In this document: positions 1 through 7,007 of the stretch, piece after piece
How the letters are laid out: each line of letters starts with the position of its first letter
Numbering within the stretch: position 1 is the first letter of the stretch
NCBI GenBank assembly: GCA_003670425.1
Contig: QWRL01000104.1
Location: 1-7,987, forward strand
Origin: Chloroflexota bacterium
GTDB taxonomy: Bacteria > Chloroflexota > Anaerolineae > Anaerolineales > UBA11657
Reading direction: 5' to 3'
DNA: 7,987 nucleotides
Program-made: the position numbers and the translations under genes
The notes under the pieces: model-generated
Seen by the model: only the letters and a program-made list of their open reading frames with translations
Told to the model about the DNA's origin: nothing
The model's database searches: none

Positions 1-596
1 CGCCGGACCTCGCCGGCAAGGTCACCTTCCTTTCCGAGATGCGCGACACCGCCGGTCTGGTGATGGCCGCGATGGGGCTCGACCCCGTCAACCACGCCTT
101 CAGCGATTTTGAAAAAGCAATGGCGCGCCTCAAGGCCGCCACAGACAGCGGCCAGATCCGCGCGTTTACCGGCAACGAATATGCCAACGACCTGGCGGTG
201 GGCAACATTGCCGCGTGCGTGGCCTGGTCCGGGGACATCATCCAGCTGCAGCTGGACAACCCCGACCTGAAGTTTGTAGTGCCGGCAGAGGGCGCAAATC
301 TGTTCTCGGACAACATGCTCATCCCCGCCAAGGCAGCGCACAAGCGCAACGCCGAGGCGCTGATGGATTATGTGTACCGGCCGGAAGTGGCGGCGCAAAT
401 TGCCGCGTGGGTAAATTACATATCGCCCGTCACCGGCGCCAAGGCAGAAATGGAAAAGCTGGATCCCGATATGGCAAACAACGAGCTAATATTCCCGAGC
501 GAGAAAATGCTCGCGAACACATTCCAGTTTAAGATTCTCAACGACGAAGAAGACAAAGCCTACCAGGAACTCTTCCAAAAAACGATTGGCGCGTAA
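1..596 (+). CDS. potD: Spermidine/putrescine-type ABC transporter periplasmic substrate-binding protein, C-terminal part (5' end off the window)
   Basis: This is the C-terminal 197 residues of an extracytoplasmic polyamine-binding protein (PotD/PotF family, type II periplasmic binding fold) that delivers its ligand to the permease pair encoded downstream. The reading frame is open from base 3 to the TAA at 594-596. The signal peptide and first lobe are missing. Aligned by eye to E. coli PotD, several ligand-contacting positions can be matched. The acidic pair of D-A-R-E appears as E-M-R-D near visible residues 12-15. The aromatic Trp of V-A-W-S-G-D is at residue 75. The W-M-D pair appears as F-S-D (residues 101-103), so Trp becomes Phe but the amine-binding Asp is kept. 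Tyr139 (W-V-N-Y) and Gln192 near the C-terminus also match. Polyamine binding is therefore likely, but which polyamine, or another cationic ligand, cannot be told. The gene starts the visible operon, and the ATPase gene begins 35 nt after its stop. Confidence 0.9.
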   Translation, partial: PDLAGKVTFLSEMRDTAGLVMAAMGLDPVNHAFSDFEKAMARLKAATDSGQIRAFTGNEYANDLAVGNIAACVAWSGDIIQLQLDNPDLKFVVPAEGANLFSDNMLIPAKAAHKRNAEALMDYVYRPEVAAQIAAWVNYISPVTGAKAEMEKLDPDMANNELIFPSEKMLANTFQFKILNDEEDKAYQELFQKTIGA

Positions 597-631
597 AGCG
601 CAAATCCTAAACGCATGCCAAACTGCACTGC

Positions 632-1786
632 ATGAAAACCAACCTGGCGGGCCCGGCTGCGGAACTGCGCATCACCAATCTGGTTAAGCGCTTTGGCACT
701 GCGGCGGCTGGCGCCAATAATTTTATGGCAGTGGACAACGTCAGCCTGACCGTGCCGCCCGGATCATTTTTTGCAATGCTGGGACCCTCGGGCTGCGGCA
801 AGACTACAACCCTGCGCATGGTTGCCGGGCTGGAACAACCCACCAGCGGCGAGATACTGCTGAACGGCAAAGACATCACGCACCTCAAGCCGTATCACCG
901 GCCGGTCAACACCGTCTTCCAAAATTACGCGCTCTTCCCGCACCTGACCGTGCATGAAAATGTGGCGTTCGGGCTGCGGCGCAAGGGCGAGCCGGACATT
1001 GCCAAGCGCGTAGACGCAATGCTGGAGCTGGTGCAGCTGAATGACTTTGGCGCGCGCCGCCCGGCGCAGCTTTCCGGCGGGCAGCAGCAGCGCGTGGCGC
1101 TGGCGCGCGCGCTCATCAACGCCCCGCAAGTGCTGCTGCTGGACGAGCCGCTGGGCGCGCTGGACCTAAAGCTGCGGCGCCAAATGCAGCTGGAGCTCAA
1201 GCGCATTCAAACCGAGGTGAGCACCACCTTCCGGCCTGTCCCCCCCGACCAGGAAGAAGCCATGACCATGGCGGACACCATCGCCGTCATGCGCCACGGG
1301 CGCGTGGAGCAGCTGGCTTCGCCGGTGGACCTGTACGAGCGCCCGGCCACGGCATTTGTGGCAAACTTTCTGGGCAAGTCCAACCTGTTGGAAGGCCGCG
1401 TAACCGGCACGGATGGCGCGCTGCTGCTGGTGGAAACGCACGGCGTGGCGCTGCGCCTGCCCGCTGCCAACCGGCCGGCCACCACCACCAATGACCTGCT
1501 GGTGGGCGTGCGCCCGGAAAAACTGCACATGGCCGCGGCCGGCGCACAGCTGCCCGCCAGCCACAACAAGCTGCAAGCCACCGTCACAGACTCCAGCTTC
1601 ATGGGCGTCAGCACCCAATATGTGGTGCGCACTGCGTGGCAGCAAGAGCTGACGGTCTTCACGCAAAATCTGGGCGTCGACGGCATGCGCGCCCGCGACA
1701 CTGCGGTGCAATTGCACTGGGACCCGCAGCACACCTTTGCCGTGCCGCGCACCGGCGCGCTGCCGGAAACCGAAGAAGAAACATGA
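632..1786 (+). CDS. potA: Polyamine-type ABC importer ATP-binding protein (PotA/PotG family) lacking the H-loop histidine
   Basis: This 384-residue protein is the cytoplasmic ATPase that would power the importer. It has Walker A GPSGCGKTT (51-59), the Q-loop V-F-Q-N-Y-A-L-F-P (Gln97), signature LSGGQQQR (147-154), Walker B VLLLDEP (167-173) and D-loop GALD (175-178). A C-terminal TOBE regulatory domain (about 250-370) contains the typical V-G-V-R-P-E-K. Length and domain order are normal for PotA. The oddity is at 201-205. The family has T-F-(I/V)-Y-V-T-H-D-Q-E-E-A, but this protein has T-F-R-P-V-P-P-D-Q-E-E-A, so the switch histidine expected at 205 is Pro (codon CCC at 1244-1246). Loss of this residue usually cripples ATP hydrolysis. 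The reading frame is intact on both sides. The ATG at 632 is chosen because family similarity starts at about residue 11. No clear Shine-Dalgarno sequence precedes it, so it may rely on coupling to the upstream gene. Its stop overlaps the next start (ATGA). Confidence 0.93.
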   Translation: MKTNLAGPAAELRITNLVKRFGTAAAGANNFMAVDNVSLTVPPGSFFAMLGPSGCGKTTTLRMVAGLEQPTSGEILLNGKDITHLKPYHRPVNTVFQNYALFPHLTVHENVAFGLRRKGEPDIAKRVDAMLELVQLNDFGARRPAQLSGGQQQRVALARALINAPQVLLLDEPLGALDLKLRRQMQLELKRIQTEVSTTFRPVPPDQEEAMTMADTIAVMRHGRVEQLASPVDLYERPATAFVANFLGKSNLLEGRVTGTDGALLLVETHGVALRLPAANRPATTTNDLLVGVRPEKLHMAAAGAQLPASHNKLQATVTDSSFMGVSTQYVVRTAWQQELTVFTQNLGVDGMRARDTAVQLHWDPQHTFAVPRTGALPETEEET

Positions 1787-2655
1787 GCACCGTCCCCGCG
1801 CGGCGCGGGCTGCTTTCCGGCACGCGCTGGATGCCCTATGCGCTGCTGCTGCCCGGACTGCTGTGGCTGGCACTGTTTTTTGTCACGCCCATCCTCACGC
1901 TGCTTTCCACCTCCCTGCAGGAGGGCAGCATTAGCACCGGCTTCCGCCTCACATGGCGCATTGCCAACTACACCGACGCCTTCTGGAATTATCGCGAGCA
2001 GTTTGGCCGCTCAATTTTGTACGCCAGCCTCTCCACACTGCTGGCGCTGGTCATCTGTTATCCGCTGGCCTACTTCATTGCCTTCCGCGCCGGCCGCTAC
2101 AAGAACCTGATGCTGCTGATTGTGGTGGCGCCGTTCTTCACCAGCTTTCTCATCCGCACACTCTCATGGAAAATTATTCTGGCGGACAGCGGCTTTGTTG
2201 TGCGTGTATTTCAAACGCTGGGGCTGCTGCCCGCGGGCGGGCGTTTGCTGGCCACGTCCGTAGCCGTTGTCGCCGGCATCACATACAACTTCCTGCCTTT
2301 CATGACCCTGCCGCTCTACACTTCACTGGAGCGCCTCGATGCCAGCCTGATTGAAGCCGCTGGTGATTTGTACGCCGGGCCTGTCACCGCGTTCTTCAAA
2401 GTTACCTTTCCACTTTCCATGCCGGGCGTGGTGGCCGGCACCTTGCTCACCTTCATTCCTGCCGCCGGCGACTACATCAACGTGCGCTTCCTGGGCACGC
2501 CTGCGCAGTACATGCTGGGCAACGTCATCGACAGCCGCTTCCTGGCCGTGCTGGATTACCCGACCGCGGCCGCGCTCTCCATCACGCTCATGTTCACCAT
2601 TTTGGTGCTGGTGGGGTTATATGTGCGCCGCGCCGGCACGGAGGATCTTGTGTGA
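1783..2655 (+). CDS. potB: Polyamine-type ABC importer permease (PotB/PotH family)
   Basis: This 290-residue inner-membrane subunit forms half of the translocation channel. Hydrophobic segments lie at about 20-41, 77-101, 108-127, 155-178, 213-232 and 263-281, matching the usual six-helix MetI-like fold of PotB. The cytoplasmic coupling loop that docks on the ATPase is visible as an EAA motif at 191-210 (E-A-A-G-D-L-Y-A ... K-V-T-F-P-L). The usual Gly of that motif is Tyr here. It is followed by the PotB-like P-G-V-V-A-G-T-L-L-T-F-I-P-A-A-G-D-Y. The frame is also open upstream of 1783, but the ATG at 1783 is chosen because it overlaps the ATPase stop as ATGA, follows a purine-rich GAAGAAGAA stretch and gives the normal family length. 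Translational coupling with the ATPase gene is likely. The stop at 2653-2655 lies 34 nt before the second permease. Confidence 0.93.
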   Translation: MSTVPARRGLLSGTRWMPYALLLPGLLWLALFFVTPILTLLSTSLQEGSISTGFRLTWRIANYTDAFWNYREQFGRSILYASLSTLLALVICYPLAYFIAFRAGRYKNLMLLIVVAPFFTSFLIRTLSWKIILADSGFVVRVFQTLGLLPAGGRLLATSVAVVAGITYNFLPFMTLPLYTSLERLDASLIEAAGDLYAGPVTAFFKVTFPLSMPGVVAGTLLTFIPAAGDYINVRFLGTPAQYMLGNVIDSRFLAVLDYPTAAALSITLMFTILVLVGLYVRRAGTEDLV

Positions 2656-2689
2656 GTGCGCAGCGGCGCGCAATGCCCGGGGCTGCCTG

Positions 2690-3553
2690 ATGGCGCAAGC
2701 AATTGCCCCGCTGCCGGCGGCTGCCAGCCCGCACCGGCCCGCATCCCACCAGCCGGCACTGCTGTTCCGCGTATGGCGCGCCATCACGCGCAACCTTGTG
2801 GTGTTCTATGCGTTTCTGGCACTGCTCTATATCTACCTGCCGGTCATCGTCGTCGTCATCTTCTCCTTCAATGACAACACCGGCCGCTACAACTTCACCT
2901 GGCAGGGCTTCACGCTTAAATCGTGGCTGAACCCGTGCGGCGTATCTGGCCTTTGCCCCGCCATGGTCAAGAGCCTGCAGCTGGCAGCGCTCTCCACGCT
3001 GGGCGCCACCTTGCTCGGCACCATGATTGCGTTTGCGATTGTGCGCCATCGCTTCAGCGGCCGCACCGCCACCAATGTGCTCATCTTCATGCCCATGGCC
3101 ACGCCGGAAATTGTGATGGCATCTTCGCTGCTTGCACTGTTCCTAAACCTTGGCATTCCCACCGGCTTTGGCACAATTCTCATCGGCCACATTCTCTTCA
3201 ACATCAGCTATGTGGTGGTGACGGTGAAGGCGCGCCTGCAGGGCATGAACAGCTCCCTCGAAGAAGCTGCGATGGACCTCTACGCCAACGAGTGGCACAC
3301 CTTCCACAAGATAACCCTGCCGCTCGTCACACCCGGCATCATCTCGGCCGCGCTGCTGGCATTTGCGCTCAGCTTTGATGACTTCATCGTTGCCAACTTC
3401 AACTCCGGCAACGTCGTCACCTTTCCCATGTTTGTGTGGGGAGCAGCGCAGCGCGGCGTTCCGCCCCAGATCAATGTGATGGGCGCAGCCATGTTCATTG
3501 TGGCGCTCGGCTTGGCGCTCGCCAGCCTCGCCATGCAGCGCCGCTCCGCCTGA
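2690..3553 (+). CDS. potC: Polyamine-type ABC importer permease (PotC/PotI family)
   Basis: This 287-residue protein is the second channel-forming subunit, partner of the preceding permease. Hydrophobic segments are at about 36-60, 95-118, 128-152, 160-178, 214-236 and 262-282. The EAA coupling loop is at 192-211 (E-A-A-M-D-L-Y-A-N-E-W-H-T-F ... L-P-L). The typical PotC stretch A-F-A-L-S-F-D-D-F-I-V-A-N-F follows at about 224-237. As in its partner, the EAA-loop Gly is Tyr. The periplasmic loop after helix 1 has two nearby cysteines (C83 and C89) that could form a disulfide. The ATG at 2690 is preferred. The frame is open far upstream, but that part overlaps the other permease gene and does not look like membrane protein. 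A GGGG about 8 nt upstream is only a weak ribosome binding site. The first 25 or so residues are Ala/Pro-rich and poorly conserved. There is no obvious terminator after the stop. Confidence 0.92.
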   Translation: MAQAIAPLPAAASPHRPASHQPALLFRVWRAITRNLVVFYAFLALLYIYLPVIVVVIFSFNDNTGRYNFTWQGFTLKSWLNPCGVSGLCPAMVKSLQLAALSTLGATLLGTMIAFAIVRHRFSGRTATNVLIFMPMATPEIVMASSLLALFLNLGIPTGFGTILIGHILFNISYVVVTVKARLQGMNSSLEEAAMDLYANEWHTFHKITLPLVTPGIISAALLAFALSFDDFIVANFNSGNVVTFPMFVWGAAQRGVPPQINVMGAAMFIVALGLALASLAMQRRSA

Positions 3554-3633
3554 CGGCCGCTGCGCCCCGCCGCGCACTGTCCGGCATATTTCAACCACCG
3601 CGCAGCCACTACCTCTGCATCGCACACTTTACC

Positions 3634-3637
3634 GGAG
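3634..3637 (+). promoter_or_regulatory. Ribosome binding site (GGAG) of the PLP-enzyme gene
   Basis: GGAG lies 8 nt before the ATG at 3646. It fixes that start, because the same frame is open much further upstream (to 3436, inside the permease gene). It is one of the two good Shine-Dalgarno matches in the window. Confidence 0.65.
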
Positions 3638-3645
3638 CAAAACAA

Positions 3646-4752
3646 ATGACCTCTCAATCCCACCAGATGACGAACGCAGCGGAGGTGCCCTCGCCGGCGC
3701 TGCTAATTTACCCGGACCGCGTGCAGGCGAATCTGCAGCACATGCTGCGCCTCACCGGCGGACCCGCGCGCCTGCGCCCGCATGTAAAGACCCACAAGCT
3801 GGCCGAGATCATCAAGCTCAAGTTGGCGGCCGGCATCGACAAGTTTAAGTGTGCCACCATCGCCGAAGCCGAGATGACCGCACATGCCGGCGCGCTTGAT
3901 GTGATGCTCGCGTACCAGCCCGTCGGCCCCAATGTCCGGCGCTTTGTGGAGCTTACGCGCGCCTTTCCCAACACGCGCTTCTCCGTGATTGCGGACGATG
4001 CCGCCGTCCTGCGCACTCTGTCCGCAGCCTTGGCCGCAGCCGGCGCCACCGCAGAAGTGCTGCTGGATGTGGACTGCGGCATGCACCGCACCGGAATTGC
4101 AGCCGGCCCGCAAGCTATGGACATCTACAAGGAGCTTGCCACGCTGCCCGGCCTGCGGCCCGGCGGCCTGCACGCATACGATGGCCACAACAATCTAATT
4201 GACATCGCCGCCCGCACCGCACAATGCGCGCAAGACATGGCGCCAGTGCGTCAGCTGCGCACAGATCTGCAGGCAGCCGGCCTGCCGGTGCCGCGCCTCG
4301 TCAGCAGCGGCACCCGCACATTCCCCATCCACGCCACGCACAACGACGTGGAGTGCAGCCCCGGCACGACAGTGCTCTCAGACACCGGCACCGCGCAATT
4401 CCCGGACCTCAACTTCCAGCATGCCGCACTGGTCTTCACGCGCGTCATCAGCAAACCCGGCGCCAATCTCGTCTGTGTGGACCTCGGCCATAAAGCCATT
4501 GCATCAGAAAATCCGCATCCGCGCGTCACCCTGCTTGGCCTGGAAGATGCCCAAGCCGTGCAGCAAAGTGAAGAGCATTTGGTTCTGGAGACAACGCAGG
4601 CAGACAACTACCGCGTGGGCGATTGTCTGTACGGCATCCCGCGCCACATCTGCCCGACCGTGGCACTCTATATGTCGGCTGTGATCGTGGAGAACCAGCG
4701 CGCCACAACCACCTGGCGCATCACCGCGCGCGACCGCACCATCACCATCTAA
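3646..4752 (+). CDS. PLP-dependent D-threonine aldolase / D-serine dehydratase-like enzyme (DSD1 family)
   Basis: This 368-residue fold-type III PLP enzyme has an N-terminal alanine-racemase-like barrel and a C-terminal metal-binding beta domain. Family members cleave D-threonine or other D-3-hydroxy-amino acids to glycine plus an aldehyde, or dehydrate D-serine. All need PLP and usually a divalent metal. The N-terminus shows S-P-A-L-L-I-Y (16-22). The signature R-P-H-V-K-T-H-K (44-51) contains the presumed Schiff-base Lys48. D-V-D-C-G-M-H-R-T-G lies at 141-150, and the phosphate-binding-type S-S-G-T-R-T-F at 220-226. E-C-S-P-G-T at 236-241 and the metal-site motif I-P-R-H-I-C-P-T (331-338, His334 and Cys336) follow. 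All catalytic elements look intact and length is normal. The substrate cannot be decided between D-threonine, D-serine and 3-hydroxy-D-aspartate types. The gene has its own ribosome binding site and 92-nt and 68-nt flanking gaps, so it may be only loosely tied to the transporter operons. Confidence 0.9.
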   Translation: MTSQSHQMTNAAEVPSPALLIYPDRVQANLQHMLRLTGGPARLRPHVKTHKLAEIIKLKLAAGIDKFKCATIAEAEMTAHAGALDVMLAYQPVGPNVRRFVELTRAFPNTRFSVIADDAAVLRTLSAALAAAGATAEVLLDVDCGMHRTGIAAGPQAMDIYKELATLPGLRPGGLHAYDGHNNLIDIAARTAQCAQDMAPVRQLRTDLQAAGLPVPRLVSSGTRTFPIHATHNDVECSPGTTVLSDTGTAQFPDLNFQHAALVFTRVISKPGANLVCVDLGHKAIASENPHPRVTLLGLEDAQAVQQSEEHLVLETTQADNYRVGDCLYGIPRHICPTVALYMSAVIVENQRATTTWRITARDRTITI

Positions 4753-4804
4753 CGCACGCCGCGCACGCACCACAAACATCCAATAAGCAAACATTAACGC
4801 GCAG

Positions 4805-4810
4805 TAATAT
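4805..4810 (+). promoter_or_regulatory. Possible -10 element (TAATAT) before the ABC-2 permease gene
   Basis: The 68-nt gap between the PLP enzyme and the exporter cluster is AT-richer than its surroundings and contains TAATAT, ending 10 nt before the ATG at 4821. No TTGACA-like -35 is visible at 17 nt spacing. If used, transcription would start within a few bases of the ATG, giving a nearly leaderless mRNA. That would fit the lack of a Shine-Dalgarno sequence there. This is a weak call based on one hexamer. Confidence 0.25.
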
Positions 4811-4820
4811 CCCGCCACCC

Positions 4821-5954
4821 ATGAACCTAACGCGCCTCTCTGCCTTGATGCGCAAGGAAATGCTGCAGATTGTGCGCGACCCGCGCACGCTGGCACTCGT
4901 GTTTATCATGCCCATCCTGCAGCTGGTATTGCTGGGCTATGCCGCAACCAGCGATGTGCGCAACATACCGCTGGTGGTACTGGACCAGGACAAGTCGCCC
5001 GCATCGCGCACGCTGCTCGAATCGTTCCGCGCCGCGGACTACTTCCGCCAAGCCTTCGATGTAAACAGCGAGAGTGAGCTGCGCAGCCTGATTGACGCCG
5101 GCAGCGCACGCGCCGGCATCATCATTCCGCCGGACTACAGCAGCCGGCTCGCAGCCGGCCGGCCGGCACAGGTGGCCTTCATCATCGACGGCTCTGACCC
5201 CGCCATCGCCGGCACAACTCTGGCAGCCGCAACATTAATCGGCCAGGCGCGCGCCACTGCGCTCTCCGTGGAGCGCCTCGCCGCGCGTGGCTTGGCGGTT
5301 GCCGCCGCACCCGCCATCGAAGTGCGCACGCGCGTCTGGTACAACCCGGATTTGATTGCCGCCTACTACATGATCCCCGCCGTCGTCGGGTTGATCCTGC
5401 AATTCCTGACGGTGATCCTGACGGCCACTGCCATTGTGCGCGAGCGCGAACGCGGCACCATCGAGCAGCTGATTGTCACGCCGCTGCGCGCATCCGAGCT
5501 GATTGTCGGCAAGCTGGCGCCCTACGTTCTGATCGCATTCATCGACACAATCGAAATACTAGCCGGCGGCGTACTGCTGTTTGGCGTCCCCATCAACGGC
5601 AGCCTGCCATTACTGCTAGTGCTCTCTGGTTTGTTTCTAATCTCCAATCTGGGCGTTGGCCTGCTCATTTCCACCATCACCAGCACGCAGCAGGAAGCCA
5701 TCATTGTGGCAATTTTCTACAACTTGCCATCCATTTTCCTTTCCGGTTTCATCTACCCGGTAGCCGCCATGCCGCGCGTGCTGCAGTTTGTGAGCCTTGC
5801 CATACCGCTGCGCTATTACCTGATTGTGGTGCGCGGCATTGTGCTCAAGGGCGTGGGCATGCCGGCACTCTGGCCGGAGGTGATTGCGCTCAGTATTTTT
5901 GCAGTGGTGGTAATTACCAGCGCGGCCACCCGCTTCAAAAAGCGCCTGGACTAA
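4821..5954 (+). CDS. ABC-2 type exporter permease (YhhJ/YbhR/YbhS-like)
   Basis: This 377-residue inner-membrane permease belongs to the ABC-2 family that works with YbhG/HlyD-like fusion proteins in export of drugs or other small molecules. It starts M-N-L-T-R-L-S-A-L-M-R-K-E followed by the typical Q-I-x-R-D-P-R-T (17-23) and a first helix (24-42). A large periplasmic domain spans about 43-180, including V-V-L-D-Q-D (52-57) and Y-N-P (174-176). The C-terminal helices are at about 182-204, 231-255, 261-288, 293-316 and 353-370. The family motif V-R-E-R-E-R-G-T-I-E-Q-L is at 206-217. Length is normal for the family. The ATG at 4821 is chosen because similarity begins there; sequence upstream in the same frame overlaps the preceding gene. 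No Shine-Dalgarno is seen. The fusion-protein gene follows after 35 nt. The substrate is unknown. Confidence 0.92.
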   Translation: MNLTRLSALMRKEMLQIVRDPRTLALVFIMPILQLVLLGYAATSDVRNIPLVVLDQDKSPASRTLLESFRAADYFRQAFDVNSESELRSLIDAGSARAGIIIPPDYSSRLAAGRPAQVAFIIDGSDPAIAGTTLAAATLIGQARATALSVERLAARGLAVAAAPAIEVRTRVWYNPDLIAAYYMIPAVVGLILQFLTVILTATAIVRERERGTIEQLIVTPLRASELIVGKLAPYVLIAFIDTIEILAGGVLLFGVPINGSLPLLLVLSGLFLISNLGVGLLISTITSTQQEAIIVAIFYNLPSIFLSGFIYPVAAMPRVLQFVSLAIPLRYYLIVVRGIVLKGVGMPALWPEVIALSIFAVVVITSAATRFKKRLD

Positions 5955-5975
5955 ACTGCGCACCCCTCACATCAC

Positions 5976-5980
5976 AGGAG
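5976..5980 (+). promoter_or_regulatory. Ribosome binding site (AGGAG) of the membrane fusion protein gene
   Basis: AGGAG lies 9 nt before the ATG at 5990. It is the best Shine-Dalgarno match in the window and fixes the start of the HlyD-like gene. Confidence 0.7.
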
Positions 5981-5989
5981 CAATTCCCA

Positions 5990-7000
5990 ATGCAACCCAA
6001 ACAACTGGCCCCGCTTGCCCTGATCGTTATTCTGGCCGGCGGCGGCTGGTGGTGGTATCGCACACAGCCGGCAGCTCCCGGTGCCCTCACCGCCACCGGC
6101 ACCATTGAAGCCGTGGAGGTTGCCGTTGCAGCCGAGGTCAGCGGCCGTGTGCTCGCGGTAAGCGCTGCCGAGGGTGATGCGGTTACCAACGGCCAGACGC
6201 TGCTCACCCTTGATGACACACTGCTAAAAGCCCAGCGCGCGCAGCTGGCCGCCGCCGCAGCTGCAGCAAAAAGCAGCGCGCACGCTGCCGCCGCCAACCT
6301 GGCCCTGCAGAAAAGCGCGCCCACCAAAGAACAGCTGGCCGTCGCCCAGACCGTGGTGGACAAAGCCGAGCAAGCCGTAGCCGCGCTGCAGGAGAATCTT
6401 GATGCACTGCCATCAAACACCGCGGACACCGCTGCCGGACGCGCGGCCCGCCAGCAGCTCGCTGCCGCGGTCAGCTCGCAGGCAAATGCCACGGCACAGT
6501 ACGCGCTGCTGGCAGCCGGCACCAATCCCGACCAGATCACGGCCGCCAGTGCGCAATCTACTGCCGCCCAGGCGCAAGCCGATGCCGCCACGGCCGCCAT
6601 CGCTGTGTTGGATGTGCAGCTCGCCAGGCTCACGCTCAAGGCCCCGGGCAGCGCCACGCTGCTCTCGCGCGCTGTGGAACCCGGTGAGGTGGTGCTGCCG
6701 GGTGCACCGCTTTTTATCCTCGCCGATCTGGCGCACCTGCAGGTTACCGTGTTTGTGCCCGAAAGCCAATATGGCGCCATCAAGCTTGGGGCGCAGGCAC
6801 TGCTTGCAGTCGACTCACATCCCGGAAAAACTTTTCCCGCCACCGTGGCACACATTGCGGACAAGGCTGAATTCACGCCGCGCAACACGCAAACCAGTGA
6901 CGCCCGCAAGGCCACAGTGTTTGCCATCCGCCTCTCCATTGAAAATCCCGGCGGCCTGCTGAAGCCCGGCATGCCGGCCGATGTAACCTTCGCCCCCTGA
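5990..7000 (+). CDS. HlyD-family membrane fusion protein (YbhG/YhiI-like) of an ABC-2 exporter
   Basis: This 336-residue periplasmic adaptor would bridge the inner-membrane ABC-2 exporter to an outer-membrane channel such as TolC. It has a single N-terminal anchor helix (about 7-23, with a W-W-W-Y end). The first half of the biotinyl-lipoyl domain (36-77) contains A-A-E-V-S-G-R-V and E-G-D-A-V-T-N-G-Q-T-L. A long Ala/Gln-rich alpha-hairpin spans about 78-215. The second lipoyl half starts at L-T-L-K-A-P (214-219) and continues V-E-P-G-E-V-V-L-P-G-A-P. The beta-barrel portion contains F-T-P-R-N-x-Q-T (295-302), and the ending L-L-K-P-G-M-P-A-D-V is typical of YbhG relatives. A small deviation is A-P-G-S-A-T where A-P-x-D-G is common. 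The anchor has no lipobox cysteine, so it is a transmembrane anchor rather than a lipoprotein. The ATPase gene begins 7 nt after the stop. Confidence 0.92.
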   Translation: MQPKQLAPLALIVILAGGGWWWYRTQPAAPGALTATGTIEAVEVAVAAEVSGRVLAVSAAEGDAVTNGQTLLTLDDTLLKAQRAQLAAAAAAAKSSAHAAAANLALQKSAPTKEQLAVAQTVVDKAEQAVAALQENLDALPSNTADTAAGRAARQQLAAAVSSQANATAQYALLAAGTNPDQITAASAQSTAAQAQADAATAAIAVLDVQLARLTLKAPGSATLLSRAVEPGEVVLPGAPLFILADLAHLQVTVFVPESQYGAIKLGAQALLAVDSHPGKTFPATVAHIADKAEFTPRNTQTSDARKATVFAIRLSIENPGGLLKPGMPADVTFAP

Positions 7001-7007
7001 CGCGCCC

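Noticed and set aside
585..605. Small inverted repeat (GCGC - GTAAA - GCGC) around the binding-protein stop codon, considered as a terminator or attenuator
   Set aside because: The stem is only about four to six pairs with a bulge and no T-run follows. It is too weak to call.
1166..1873. Minus-strand open frame (235 codons) across the importer ATPase and permease junction
   Set aside because: It runs through two well-supported plus-strand genes, is rich in His, Arg and Ala, and shows no domain.
3554..3645. Gap between the second permease and the PLP enzyme, searched for a terminator, promoter or small RNA
   Set aside because: No GC hairpin with a T-run and no convincing -35/-10 pair; CATATT at 3585-3590 has no partner. 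Only the ribosome binding site near its end is supported.
5150..5167. Runs of CCGGCCGGCC (also near 7397-7411) considered as repeats or sites
   Set aside because: They lie within coding sequence encoding Ala, Gly, Arg and Pro, and reflect the general GCCGGC richness of the region. They are not a spaced repeat array.
5935..6972. Long minus-strand open frame (345 codons) opposite the HlyD-like gene
   Set aside because: It is Ala/Ser/Cys-rich low-complexity translation that mirrors the GC-rich codon pattern of the real gene on the other strand. It has no recognisable domain and would overlap a clear family member.
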